A DNA stretch of 28,040 nucleotides, from positions 1 through 28,040 of the IMG/VR virus record IMGVR_UViG_3300021963_000524, one strand, 5' to 3'. Positions 7,457 through 16,470 of this stretch are shown here, piece by piece; positions within the stretch are counted from its first letter, which is position 1; every line of letters starts with the position of its first letter. The translations under genes were made by a program, and so were the position numbers. A model generated the notes under the pieces. It did no database searches. It worked only from the letters and a program-made list of their open reading frames with translations, and was not told the origin of the DNA. This stretch comes from a virus.

Positions 7457-9843
7457 ATTCTTTCTATTTTAGCGTCTGCTTCTTGCTGAGTTGTCATGTC
7501 AGAAGCTACAACGTAGGTCTTAATAATAGGTATTTGAAAGTTGGATTGTGAACCTGACGTTGTAACTGGACCACCATCTGCCATGCCTTTACCTCCACCC
7601 ATTTGGTTAATCATTGAAAGCAAACCTCCGTACATTGCTGTTGATTTAGCATTAACTACGAACTCTCCGTCCGATAGCCTAGCTGGAATAGAATCAGATC
7701 TGCTTGATCCAGGTCCGCTTACGTAGCCACCATCAGCATAAGTGGAAGGCTTAGCTCCTCCTTCTCCTCCTCCTCCGCCACCACTACTTTCGTATTGTGT
7801 TGAAGCGATCTTAGCTAAAGTGGCTGCAGTTGTGATAGCAACAAATGCTAATGAAGCAATACCGGCAGGGTTTGGTACAGGACCAATAGCAACTGGAGAT
7901 TGTGCAAGAGATGCTGTTGCTGCTTTAGCTCCATCTATAATAGCTGCAGCTAACTGCATTTTCTTATTGAATTCGAATTGTTTCTTTAAGATAGCTTCCT
8001 CTTCAGCAGATCCTTTCTTAACATTCTTTAGTTTACCAGCATATACTGCATCGCCTATTGCTTGAGTAGCTCCAGCTGCTTGGGTAGCAAGTTCAAGTCC
8101 AGCATTAATAGCATCTAAGTTTGCTTGTCTTTCTTCTTCTATTAAATCTTTTCTTTTCTGAGTGTTCTCAGCTACTATTCTAGTTCTTTCCTCTTCTGTT
8201 AATACGGTGGAATCTTTAACAGCTTGATCTGCTTTATCCAGAGCAGCTATACGCTCCTCGTAAGTGGCATTTTCATTGTCTATAATAGCATTCTGAGCAT
8301 CTAGTAAGATCTGTACTTGTTTATCAGAATAAGTCTTGTTAATGGCTACTATATTCTCTGCAAGTTGTTTTTCTAAAGCCTCTCTTTCTGCGGTGCCAAC
8401 AGCATACTGATCGATAAGCACCTTGAACTTTTCTTGTTCAGCTTTTATTTCAGCGTCACGTTTTTCTTGTTCAGTATTAACTAAAGCTTCAGCAGTTTGT
8501 TTAGCTAACTCTTTTCTTTTCTCGTCAATTGCTTTTTGGTTATCGTACTCCTGGTTTGCTATAGCATTCTTAGTGTCCGCAATTTCTTTGGTTAACTCTA
8601 TACCTTTCTTATCGTACTCCTCCTGAATAGCTAGCAACTCTTTCTTAGCATTAACCTCTAGTTCCTTAGTGTCTTTACCCGCTGTTCTAGCATCCGTGAT
8701 AAGTTTATCGTTCTTGATTTTGTTAGCGTCTACCTCTGCCTTGTAAGCATCCTCTTGGGCTTTCTTAGCATTGTCAGCATCAGTTTTAGCTTTGGCTTTC
8801 TTATCAGCAGTATCTTGTTTATCGATAGCATTAATTTGCAACTGAAATCCTGCTCTATCGTTTTTAAGTTTAGTTAATTGTTTCTTAGTTTCTTCAATAG
8901 CTTTGTCACCTTCTTGCTCTATCTCTTTAGGATCGAAAACCATTTTAGCAATACCACCGTAAAGACCTTTTTCAAGACCAAAGTCTTTGCCCAGTGCTTT
9001 ACCAACAGCATCGACAGTCTTTAATAGTACTGCCAAAGGAGCTGTTAAGAATTTAAGAATACCTTCTAAAATACTAGCATTTCTTTTAGCAGCATCTACT
9101 TGGGCTTTCTTAGTTGCTTCTTGATTCTGTAATTGTACTTCAGTTGCTGCAATAACCTCGTCAGTCTGAAGCATTTTCATCTTCAGGATATCTTTCTCTG
9201 ACTTACCTTGAAGTTTTAGAATGTTATCCTGTGCACCTAAATCATCTAACTTTTTGCTTTGTGCTGCAACATCTGCTGCTGCCAACTTATTAAGCTTTTC
9301 CTGTTCAGCTGATACACCCGACACAGCGGCCATGATATCATCCCAGTACGCGTAAATCGTTCCAAGAGCAACTACAAGTAAACCAATACCAGTAGATCCG
9401 ATAGCTCCTTTAATGGCTTTAAACGCATTGACAGCAACAGTTTTCATGTTGCTGAAAGCATCTCCAAGATCTGCTAAAGCGGTTAGACCTTGTGTAAGAG
9501 CCATTGCTGACTGAACCTTTTGGAAAGTCTTTTCAAAATCTTTAGCATCTCCCCCAGCTAATCCAATAGCACCTTGCAATGCTGTGAATCCTCCAGATAG
9601 TGAAGCTATACCTTTTGTGAATGCTCCGAACTTACCTGCTGTAGTACCTAATGCTTTAGCTGATTCTGAAGCATCACCTAACTCATCTTTTAAGGTACCG
9701 ACTTTAGCTGCTGCTGCTGCAATAGCAGCTGGAGAAGCGTTGACATCAGCCATCAACTTCTGATATTCAATTTGAGCTTCCTTGATCTGAGCTTTTAAAC
9801 TCTGAAACCCGGTAACCTCTATATTAATATTTTCATCTGCCAT
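7444..9843 (-). CDS. Tape measure protein
   Basis: A 799-residue protein with strong tape measure features. The first 60 residues begin an alpha-helical region, a hydrophobic segment follows (IGLLVVALGTIYAYWDDIM), and then several hundred residues of charged coiled coil rich in K, E, A and Q (repeated KELEVNAKKELLAIQ-type heptads). A second hydrophobic region occurs at IASLAFVAITTAATLAKIAS, and the C-terminus has the classic GPGSSRSDSIPARLSDGEFV motif followed by VNAKSTAMYGG. It sets tail length and passes through the tail tube. At the usual scale of about 0.15 nm per residue it would give a tail of roughly 120 nm. It lies downstream, not upstream, of the two tail-tip genes, which is unusual. 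Confidence 0.92.
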   Translation of the reverse strand: MADENINIEVTGFQSLKAQIKEAQIEYQKLMADVNASPAAIAAAAAKVGTLKDELGDASESAKALGTTAGKFGAFTKGIASLSGGFTALQGAIGLAGGDAKDFEKTFQKVQSAMALTQGLTALADLGDAFSNMKTVAVNAFKAIKGAIGSTGIGLLVVALGTIYAYWDDIMAAVSGVSAEQEKLNKLAAADVAAQSKKLDDLGAQDNILKLQGKSEKDILKMKMLQTDEVIAATEVQLQNQEATKKAQVDAAKRNASILEGILKFLTAPLAVLLKTVDAVGKALGKDFGLEKGLYGGIAKMVFDPKEIEQEGDKAIEETKKQLTKLKNDRAGFQLQINAIDKQDTADKKAKAKTDADNAKKAQEDAYKAEVDANKIKNDKLITDARTAGKDTKELEVNAKKELLAIQEEYDKKGIELTKEIADTKNAIANQEYDNQKAIDEKRKELAKQTAEALVNTEQEKRDAEIKAEQEKFKVLIDQYAVGTAEREALEKQLAENIVAINKTYSDKQVQILLDAQNAIIDNENATYEERIAALDKADQAVKDSTVLTEEERTRIVAENTQKRKDLIEEERQANLDAINAGLELATQAAGATQAIGDAVYAGKLKNVKKGSAEEEAILKKQFEFNKKMQLAAAIIDGAKAATASLAQSPVAIGPVPNPAGIASLAFVAITTAATLAKIASTQYESSGGGGGGEGGAKPSTYADGGYVSGPGSSRSDSIPARLSDGEFVVNAKSTAMYGGLLSMINQMGGGKGMADGGPVTTSGSQSNFQIPIIKTYVVASDMTTQQEADAKIERIAQL

Positions 9844-9861
9844 TTTAGTTGTTTGTTTTTA

Positions 9862-12800
9862 TTATCCTGTTATTTGTACTTTCCATTGTCTAGTAAAGCC
9901 ATCTGGTTGTGTGTAGTCTGGCGATTGTTCTCTAACCGGTGCTTCTAAAGGAAGAGGTTGTTTTTTCTCTATAACTATATCTCCGTTAAGTAGGTATTGT
10001 AAGAAGAACGTTCCCGGTGCTCCGTCATAGCTTGCAGTTGCTTTAGTGAATGCTTTTTCTTCTACTGAGAATGAAGCGGTAAACGGAACGTCAGGATCTT
10101 GATCATTAGGGAATGTTAGTGTTCCTACTGGCAGCCAATCTACTCCATTGAAACTCTTTTCTAAATCTATGTAGCCATCGAATCCGGTCATGTAAGAAAC
10201 GAATTCTAAGTCAATGTCGTAAAGAGGGGTACATGTACAACTACAGTCACCGCTTGATGTAATTTCTCCTAGGCCTCCAGTTACGATGTAAGTAAACGTA
10301 CCATCAGAGTAAATGCCATCGACTACAGGAGTAATTCCGTAATCGGTGTAAAGGAAACTACCGAATGTTAATGCCACATCAGTTGAATAGCAAGTAGCTG
10401 TACCGTCTACGAAACAACAAGCATCACAATCTGCAGTAGCACCGTAGCCCAAATTGAATGGATAATATTCACTAGGAGCTGGACAGTTAGTTAATGTGAT
10501 GTTGGTAGCGTAGTTAAAAGTACCTTCGTAGATATTAAGGACAATTCCTAAATCTTCTTCGTAATCCGTATAGCGATAGAAACCTGAACTTGCTCCGATA
10601 GTAAACTCTGCATCCTGATAGTAATCTATATTCTCTTCGAACACATCTGACTGTAGTCCGTAGATTGTTACATCAGCTGGTGGAATTGTTGGGGTTGCAC
10701 AAGCAACTGAATCTAAAGAAGTTGCTGAATACTTAGTTGCAAAACCAACACCAGTCCCGCCGCTACAAACACACGAAGGGTTTGTGATAGCTATTAAGTT
10801 ACCACCGCTACCAATCTGCCATACCACTCCACCAACTTTATAAAAACCAGGACTGGCCGGAATATTTCCGAAAACGTCTGCGTAGACAAAGCTTGCTCCT
10901 ACCACCATAGTTCCTGGAGTAGAAGTGTAAACGGTTTGTTGTCCTAGAACTCCACCAGTACAACATTTAGCTCCACAGGCACTGTTTCCGAAACAAGCGG
11001 TTACTGGATTTAGTATTGTAATTCCTGAAGGTATAGATACGCCCAGGGTGTCACCGATCTTGTACATTCTAACTTTACAGTTAGTGGTTTCCCCTACGAC
11101 ATAGTCTTTTATAGAATCTACTAGATACCAAGCGTCGTTAACCCAGAAGTAATCGTTGAACTTAATGTCCTTAACATCTAAGTAGTCTAGGTTAAAAGTA
11201 GCCTCGACCAACTTAGAGTACTTGTTGTACACTGTGTCATACCAACCTTGCCAGTAAGCAGTGTATTGGGTTAATGAAGTTACAGCAGTTGGGTTAGCAG
11301 TCGGTCCATAAGCCACATCATAGAGAGGTGCAGTGTATTTCCAACTTAGATTTAAAGATCCTTGTGCTGCTGGCCATTGTTGGAATTGGGAAACAAGTGG
11401 ATAACTTTGCTGTGCAAAATATCCAGTGCCTTGATCGTTCTTAATGTACCATTGGTAAGCTCCCGAAGTTGCTCCTGTATTTGGTTGTAGTCCATTCCAG
11501 AAAACTAATCTAAGTTTAGGTTGGATAGGTTCTATTTTATCTGTAGTACCGATGGTTAACTTAGAAATCTTAGGTATCAACATTTTCTGCCAAGCTCCAC
11601 CTGTTGCAGCAGGAATAGATGCTAACGGGGTTGGAGCAAATAAACTTTCTCTTACTGTCTCTCCAACTATTAACTCATTACCTGAATCTAGGTTAAGTTG
11701 CCCGTAGGTTTGTTTAGTTGCTAACGAGTAGTTTAAGTTAAGGTAATCAGAATCGTCAACATCTTTATAAATGTTGTTTCTTGTTTGGCTTTCCCAAAGC
11801 GGGGTTAACTTAAACTCTTTTGATGTATCTAGTTTAGCAGTCCAGTCGTTTGCTGCACCGGTTCTGATCCAGTCGATCCAAGGTATGATCTTAAACTCTT
11901 TTGGGTTATCCTTACTTGGGATAAACACCAACTTAAATCGGTCAATAACTGCTTTTAAGAAATCTGTTACCTTAATGTTATCAGGCATTAACTGTTGCAC
12001 GTTAATAAACTGAGGTGCCAAAGTACATCTAAAAGATCCTTGGGTAAACTTAAAAGAGGTAGCTTGATAACCACCAGATACTTGGGGTGGTTGCATTTCT
12101 GCAACAACCTGTACCAAAGATCCTGCTAACCCTCCAGCTAGGTTAAAGGTGTAAGTGTTGAATTGTTGTCCACCGATGAAATCAAATTGAGCAGTATCGA
12201 AATAAGTAACCACGTTTGTAGGAGAAGTAACCTTTAACCTAAATCTACCGTATAACTTAGATGATGTTGGAAGACCGTTAAGGTATGCTATACCTTTTAA
12301 GTTCTCTACTTGGAAAACATAATTTCCAGTTGATGGAAGTTTGTAAGTGGATGTGGTAGTGGTGTAATTATTACCAGGATCTGAGATTTCTAGCGGAGCT
12401 AAAATCTGTGTAGTGGTTCCAGCATTAATAAGTGATCCAACCGAGGCATTAACATTAGCAGCAAAGAACTGGTTAGCGTCTAAAGTAGCCGAAGCTTCTT
12501 TACCTAAAACAACATAAAGATTATTCCAAAGCTGCGATCCCGATCCAGTAGCACCCATGAATGAATCGGATGAATAGGTGTAACCACTAATACCAACCTG
12601 AGGTGTGTACGGTGAGAACAACATTTGGTAAGATGGGCTAATGATAGCATCCCATAGAACCTTTAGCGATATTACCGGTTTAAACTGGTTCTGTTGTAAT
12701 GGATTTGCGGTTGACGTAAATGACTTAGGGAAGTAAGCACTAAGTGTTGGTATAGTTGGTGCTGGTGTACTATCGTACGTGTAACCCCATTCAATCAACG

Positions 12801-13320
12801 GGTATCTAATTGCTCCACCAAATAGACCACTCGGGCTCCAACTGTTTGTGATCGAAGCGTAGTTTCTGTTATGGTTAAACATAGTCAGATCTAGATCTCT
12901 TAGATACTTACCGGTAATAACCGAACCTAAATCTGAAGTGTCTCCAAAGAAACCAATCTCGTAAGCAATCACTTGTTTATCAAGATCCCTAACAATGTTG
13001 TTAAGTCTAATGCTTCCTGTGATTAACGTTTCTCCGCTATCGTTTATGTAGGCCGGGATTTTTCTACTAGGATCAAAGTCTGTGGTGTTGATGTTAAACG
13101 CCCTTTTAAAGAACTCGGCATTCTTAGCAGTGTTAGGTATTCTAAACGTTCTAGTAAATGCTGAAGCAACCTTTAGCGGTTCTGTGATAGAAGCAACCGA
13201 TAAATTTAGTTTAATTGGGTCCGCATTAAACAGATCCAAAAGATACCATTGGTATAGTGGGCTGCCCGAAGGTCCGAATGGTTCGCTTCTTACGAATAAC
13301 TGTACTGTATTTGCTGCCAT
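9862..13320 (-). CDS. Large tail-tip / baseplate hub protein with Cys-rich C-terminal repeats
   Basis: An 1152-residue protein, the longest in the window. The N-terminal region (residues about 40-100, with AFTRTFRIPNTAKNAEFFKR) is a module I know from tail proteins of Bacteroidota phages and prophages. The central 650 residues are beta-rich and resemble a hub or Tal-like structural protein. From about residue 776 to 1030 there are about fifteen cysteines in clusters (CFGNSACGAKCC, CVC, CDACC, CSCTC) interleaved with a short degenerate repeat of form G-SF-Y-D-P-G-Y. The last 120 residues form another beta domain ending in FTRQWKVQI. Position between the Dit-like gene and the tape measure suggests the tail tip that contacts the host. 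No peptidoglycan hydrolase motif was seen. Confidence 0.75.
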   Translation of the reverse strand: MAANTVQLFVRSEPFGPSGSPLYQWYLLDLFNADPIKLNLSVASITEPLKVASAFTRTFRIPNTAKNAEFFKRAFNINTTDFDPSRKIPAYINDSGETLITGSIRLNNIVRDLDKQVIAYEIGFFGDTSDLGSVITGKYLRDLDLTMFNHNRNYASITNSWSPSGLFGGAIRYPLIEWGYTYDSTPAPTIPTLSAYFPKSFTSTANPLQQNQFKPVISLKVLWDAIISPSYQMLFSPYTPQVGISGYTYSSDSFMGATGSGSQLWNNLYVVLGKEASATLDANQFFAANVNASVGSLINAGTTTQILAPLEISDPGNNYTTTTSTYKLPSTGNYVFQVENLKGIAYLNGLPTSSKLYGRFRLKVTSPTNVVTYFDTAQFDFIGGQQFNTYTFNLAGGLAGSLVQVVAEMQPPQVSGGYQATSFKFTQGSFRCTLAPQFINVQQLMPDNIKVTDFLKAVIDRFKLVFIPSKDNPKEFKIIPWIDWIRTGAANDWTAKLDTSKEFKLTPLWESQTRNNIYKDVDDSDYLNLNYSLATKQTYGQLNLDSGNELIVGETVRESLFAPTPLASIPAATGGAWQKMLIPKISKLTIGTTDKIEPIQPKLRLVFWNGLQPNTGATSGAYQWYIKNDQGTGYFAQQSYPLVSQFQQWPAAQGSLNLSWKYTAPLYDVAYGPTANPTAVTSLTQYTAYWQGWYDTVYNKYSKLVEATFNLDYLDVKDIKFNDYFWVNDAWYLVDSIKDYVVGETTNCKVRMYKIGDTLGVSIPSGITILNPVTACFGNSACGAKCCTGGVLGQQTVYTSTPGTMVVGASFVYADVFGNIPASPGFYKVGGVVWQIGSGGNLIAITNPSCVCSGGTGVGFATKYSATSLDSVACATPTIPPADVTIYGLQSDVFEENIDYYQDAEFTIGASSGFYRYTDYEEDLGIVLNIYEGTFNYATNITLTNCPAPSEYYPFNLGYGATADCDACCFVDGTATCYSTDVALTFGSFLYTDYGITPVVDGIYSDGTFTYIVTGGLGEITSSGDCSCTCTPLYDIDLEFVSYMTGFDGYIDLEKSFNGVDWLPVGTLTFPNDQDPDVPFTASFSVEEKAFTKATASYDGAPGTFFLQYLLNGDIVIEKKQPLPLEAPVREQSPDYTQPDGFTRQWKVQITG

Positions 13321-13323
13321 CTA

Positions 13324-14778
13324 TTAAGTGTTTTGTAAAGATTGAGTCATGTTTAGGTCTAGTTCGAATGTAGCCTGGATGAGTTTTTCCTGTTTAACCA
13401 ACTTAACCTCGTAACTCTCACCTTTAACCTTACAGCTATAAGGGAATGCGTTAGCAATAGGCGAGTCATTATAAATGTAGGCTATAACCATAGGTGACTT
13501 CTGTAAGCCTTCGATTAGGTTAACCTCGGCTTGGGTTAACCAATCTGTCTGAACTCTCCATGTGTTTGTAGCGGTCTTGTTAAAGATCTTATCTCCACCT
13601 TGTGTAGGTAACGTACCAAGTGGAGGATAACTAGATGATAGCTGTGGGACTGGAACGCTAGAACTCCAGTTCATTTGGTTCTGAGTGTACTGTTCAGATT
13701 TAGTGTTAATGGTCTTAACAGCGTACATTGTAAAGTTGTAGTAGTCTCTGCCGCCCCATTCATTTAACCAGCTAACCCTAACCCTAGGATAAAGGGGTTG
13801 GCAATAGTTCTCTACGTTGATTGTGATTGGTTGGGTTATCGCTGATCCGAATGTACAAGCTCCGTAGTTGCTGTAAGTGTGACCTTGAATAATCACGCTC
13901 CATCCATCAGTGATAGGTTGTCCTGTACGAGCCGCTAAGATGCTTGGGCTATAGTTGACATGGACTAAGTCGTATTGTGCAGCAGGCTGAATGTTATACG
14001 TGGTAGAACACAATGTTTTAGGTCCCATACCATTTGCAATTGTTAACGGAACGTCTGTGGTCTGTACTAATGTACCCGATGCGTTGTAAACCCTATATCT
14101 GAATCCGAAGATAAGTCCGTTACCTGAACCCGGACTGTAGTTGATCCAGGATAGAGTTCCTTTATCGAAGCTGTATAAGTTACGGGTTAAAGAGTAGTCG
14201 TTAGAAAGTGGGTAAGCTAAACCGCCTGACCATTCTCTAGCAATGTTACCTTGGAAAGGATCCAGCTTCCAAACACCGTTAGTGGATGGTTGTTGCATCG
14301 TCCATAGATTCTCGTGATCTTCTAACGAAGCTGCAAGAGCAACAACTTCTAGGTTGGCTGAAGGGTAAGCCGAGTAGACTGCGTAAGCTGGTGGACCGAA
14401 GTTGTCTCCAGGAAGTCCGTTACGTAATGCAAAGGAACCAGCCACTCCGTTAATACCCCAACGTTCTCCCACCTTACAGTAGACGTGACAAGATGCGGTT
14501 TCGTTATCGTGAAACCATTGGGTGTTGGGAGTCTCTAATTCACCTTGGGTAAAACTAGAAACTCTAGCATAACTCTGTACGATTGCTGACACGTCCCACA
14601 TACCATATCCAGATGGGTTAGGTCTTTGGGTGATTCTAGTAATATAGGTGCCGTCAATGTACACATCAATCACATACTGAAAGTCAGGTTGGTTTATGTT
14701 ATCTGATTGTACAGTCCATATGATAGGATTGTAGGCTCCGCATATTCTGGATGGTTTGTATGTAACGCTAGTTATCAT
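13324..14778 (-). CDS. Tail-tip protein, distal-tail-like
   Basis: A 484-residue beta-rich protein. It begins MITSVTYKPSRICGAYNPII and includes YVIDVYIDGTYITRITQRPN, a central region with several NYSPGSG- and NEWGGRDYYNF-type segments, and a C-terminal domain of about 110 residues (WRVQTDWLTQAEVNLIEGLQ, then VKLVKQEKLIQATFELDLNM). The last part resembles the closing domain of distal tail or adaptor proteins in Bacteroidota phages, in which a tail-ring domain precedes a ligand-binding part. It sits three bases upstream of the large hub protein and just after the tail chaperone, fitting a distal tail (Dit-like) ring. Remote homology to true Dit proteins cannot be tested here. Confidence 0.65.
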   Translation of the reverse strand: MITSVTYKPSRICGAYNPIIWTVQSDNINQPDFQYVIDVYIDGTYITRITQRPNPSGYGMWDVSAIVQSYARVSSFTQGELETPNTQWFHDNETASCHVYCKVGERWGINGVAGSFALRNGLPGDNFGPPAYAVYSAYPSANLEVVALAASLEDHENLWTMQQPSTNGVWKLDPFQGNIAREWSGGLAYPLSNDYSLTRNLYSFDKGTLSWINYSPGSGNGLIFGFRYRVYNASGTLVQTTDVPLTIANGMGPKTLCSTTYNIQPAAQYDLVHVNYSPSILAARTGQPITDGWSVIIQGHTYSNYGACTFGSAITQPITINVENYCQPLYPRVRVSWLNEWGGRDYYNFTMYAVKTINTKSEQYTQNQMNWSSSVPVPQLSSSYPPLGTLPTQGGDKIFNKTATNTWRVQTDWLTQAEVNLIEGLQKSPMVIAYIYNDSPIANAFPYSCKVKGESYEVKLVKQEKLIQATFELDLNMTQSLQNT

Positions 14779-15572
14779 GCTTTTGTTGTTTTGTTTTTAG
14801 TTGGCCATAGCCTCTTTATCCAGTTGTCCTTTTTTCCACGTAAGCCAGTTGAAAGCGGCTCTGACCTGGAGCTTCGTAGTTTCCTCAAATTTAAGAACGT
14901 CTCCTCCAGAAATAAAGTTGATAAGTCGCCACCAATTTCCAGCTGGGCTGCTTTTTGGAGCTTCTCCAGGTCTTTTGGGTCCATCATCTTCGTTTCCTCC
15001 ATCTGCAGTAAAGAGTTTAGGGTACTCCTTAAAGAACTGTTTGCGCACTGCAAAAAAAAAGAGTTAGCGGATTTAACTGCTGACACTGGGAGATCTAAGA
15101 ATAGTTCTTTTCTGTATTTGAATCCGTCTGTGTCGTAGTCTTCAATCTTAAGTATGTTGCCTTTATGTTCTATTACTGGTCTGTATAAGATAGCAGCGAT
15201 GTCTTCTAGTTTCCTATCTGCATTCTTATCTGCTAGGATTAGATCAAGATCTACGAACTCTCCCACTGTGATATCCTCGATAGCAGGTAAGCCATACTTA
15301 ACCCCTTTAAATTCTATGATGGGGTTAATGCTATCAGCGTTACCCTTTAACCTAGTGATCTGAAGTTGTGCTTCGTCCCATACCAATACCCAATCCCCAT
15401 ACTTTAATTTTCTTAAAGTAGCTATTGGACAATCGGTTAGACATTCTACTATTAAGTACTCTGTGTCTTTCTCTGGGTTCATTAACAAGTCCTGTAACTT
15501 GTAGTAAGTAGCTAAAGATATTTCTTTGAACTCATACTTACTTAATCCTATTTTAAAACTTGGTTTGCTCAT
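14775..15572 (-). CDS. Tail assembly chaperone-like protein, unshifted frame
   Basis: The unshifted frame encodes 265 residues. Residues 1-173 look like a tail assembly chaperone N-terminal part, with IGLSKYEFKEISLATYYKLQ, a VGEFVDLDLILADK helix and an AAILYRPVIEHKGN segment. At 15052-15060 there is a run of nine T on the coding strand. Beyond it the unshifted frame continues to a TGA overlapping the next start (ATGA), but its codons (AGG, CTG, CTA, TGC) and its sequence look unlike a conserved protein. The -1 frame over the same stretch looks more like a real protein. I think the functional full-length product is the -1 shifted one and this tail is at best the minor or alternative end. Position upstream of tail-tip and tape measure genes supports a chaperone role. 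Confidence 0.7.
   Translation of the reverse strand: MSKPSFKIGLSKYEFKEISLATYYKLQDLLMNPEKDTEYLIVECLTDCPIATLRKLKYGDWVLVWDEAQLQITRLKGNADSINPIIEFKGVKYGLPAIEDITVGEFVDLDLILADKNADRKLEDIAAILYRPVIEHKGNILKIEDYDTDGFKYRKELFLDLPVSAVKSANSFFLQCANSSLRSTLNSLLQMEETKMMDPKDLEKLQKAAQLEIGGDLSTLFLEETFLNLRKLRSSRSEPLSTGLRGKKDNWIKRLWPTKNKTTKA
14797..15054 (-). CDS. -1 frame extension of the tail assembly chaperone
   Basis: From the T9 run a -1 slip leads into an 85-residue frame that starts FAVRKQFFKEYPKLFTADGG and contains GNWWRLINFISGGDVLKFEE and VRAAFNWLTWKKGQLDKEAM. It stops at 14797, 18 bases before the next ATG. Its codon choice (GGA, CCT, GAT, AAA) matches the flanking genes better than the overlapping zero frame. 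The shifted fusion would be about 258 residues (173 + 85). It could be initiated separately at a GTG (15048), but the slippery run directly before it makes frameshifting more likely. As in the lambda G/GT pair, the fused form would bind the tape measure protein and recruit tube subunits. Confidence 0.6.
   Translation of the reverse strand, partial: FAVRKQFFKEYPKLFTADGGNEDDGPKRPGEAPKSSPAGNWWRLINFISGGDVLKFEETTKLQVRAAFNWLTWKKGQLDKEAMAN
15052..15060 (-). promoter_or_regulatory. Slippery T9 run for -1 frameshifting
   Basis: On the coding strand the zero-frame codons are TCT TTT TTT TTG, so T-TTT-TTT satisfies the X-XXY-YYZ slippery heptamer. A one-base backward slip joins the chaperone N-terminus to the 14797-15054 frame. 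A homopolymer miscount of T10 as T9 would give the same result and must be excluded. Confidence 0.6.
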
Positions 15573-15952
15573 ACTGGTTTCTTTCTAAATTGTATTCTAA
15601 TATATTGTCCGATGACCTTTGCCATCATTCTCTTTACGTTTACTAAAACTGTGGTTTCTAGTGAAGTCCAGAATCTAGGTCGGATTCCACCTGTTCCTTT
15701 ACCTGGGTTTGGATTCCATGGACCATTCTTTCCTTTACCATATACACCATATGGTCTTGTTCCTTTATCGACCCATATGCCATATCTTTCATAGTCATAC
15801 CTAAATTGCACACTCTTACCTGTGTAGTTTGCTTTCACTTTAATAGATCTCTTAAGCTTACCTGTTTTAACAGGAACCTGCTTTCTTAAATTGTCAGCTA
15901 ATAATCTAGCCGACATGTTAAGTGCTTGTGTGAGTTCTAGATCTTGTGCCAT
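15569..15952 (-). CDS. HK97 gp10-like neck / head-tail connector protein
   Basis: A 127-residue basic protein. It starts with a helical segment (LELTQALNMSARLLADNLRK), then VPVKTGKLKRSIKVKANY, the hallmark of gp10-like minor tail or neck proteins. A beta segment (YERYGIWVDKGTRPYG) and a C-terminal helix (FWTSLETTVLVNVKRMMAKV) follow. It overlaps the previous gene by one base (TAATG) and the next by four (ATGA), so the three are translationally coupled. It probably forms part of the head-tail interface together with its upstream neighbour. Confidence 0.75.
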   Translation of the reverse strand: MAQDLELTQALNMSARLLADNLRKQVPVKTGKLKRSIKVKANYTGKSVQFRYDYERYGIWVDKGTRPYGVYGKGKNGPWNPNPGKGTGGIRPRFWTSLETTVLVNVKRMMAKVIGQYIRIQFRKKPV

Positions 15953-16422
15953 TATGCTTCAAATGCTGCGTCACATAGATTGAATGGACTCTTAACATCC
16001 ACATTGATCTCTGCTGTCCAACCAGCTAGGTTGTTATTAAATCTCTCTACGAAAGGTACTATATTGATTGGTGTTTCTAGATTTAGATCTACGTCACTCC
16101 AATTAGTTAATATGATCTTGCTAAAGATGTCTTGCATAATCATTAGCGTGTTGTTGTGGGTATCGACCTGTAACTCTTGTTCGTTCTTAGCAATGTCTGC
16201 CACGATTAGACTAAACCCTAACGTCATCTTACCGAATCGGTCTAATGAGGATTGTTGGGGAATCATAAAGACTACTGGGAATCTTTGGAATGTGTGGATA
16301 TGGTTTTCCACGTCGATGTCAGATAGTTCTCCTACCTGAAATTGCTTAACAGACTGTTGGGATAAAGCAATGGTTTCAAATTCCTTTATGACCTGCTTGT
16401 AAGTTGTAATAGGGTTTCCCAT
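15952..16422 (-). CDS. Putative tail terminator / head-closure protein
   Basis: A 156-residue protein with an alpha/beta layout expected of tail terminators: an N-terminal helix (TYKQVIKEFETIALSQQSVK), a strand with FPVVFMIPQQSS, a LGFSLIVADIAKNEQELQVD segment, a long middle helix (NNTLMIMQDIFSKIILTNW) and a final strand pair (LAGWTAEINVDVKSPFNLCD). It is the first gene of the tail operon, after terL and right behind a late promoter motif, and overlaps a gp10-like gene. That order matches connector modules of many siphophages. Function rests on fold impression and synteny. Confidence 0.6.
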   Translation of the reverse strand: MGNPITTYKQVIKEFETIALSQQSVKQFQVGELSDIDVENHIHTFQRFPVVFMIPQQSSLDRFGKMTLGFSLIVADIAKNEQELQVDTHNNTLMIMQDIFSKIILTNWSDVDLNLETPINIVPFVERFNNNLAGWTAEINVDVKSPFNLCDAAFEA

Positions 16423-16436
16423 GTGTTCTTTTATTA

Positions 16437-16463
16437 TAAGTATGTTATTTGAATTATCTGCCG
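16437..16463 (-). promoter_or_regulatory. Putative late promoter (CCGGCA variant, N16, TACTTA)
   Basis: CATACTTA ends 14 bases before the ATG at 16422. Fourteen bases upstream of the box is CGGCA, matching the TGTCA element at three of five positions. It lies just after the terL stop and would start the long tail operon running to 7444. Confidence 0.5.
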
Positions 16464-16470
16464 GGCTTTT

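Noticed and set aside
7424-7457. Upstream ATG at 7457 for the protease polyprotein
   Set aside because: It lies in the end of the tape measure gene upstream of the promoter motif; MERKVIDLEI at 7424 is the normal family start.
7542-8065. Plus-strand ORFs opposite the tape measure gene
   Set aside because: Antisense to Ala/Lys/Gly codons of a clear tape measure protein.
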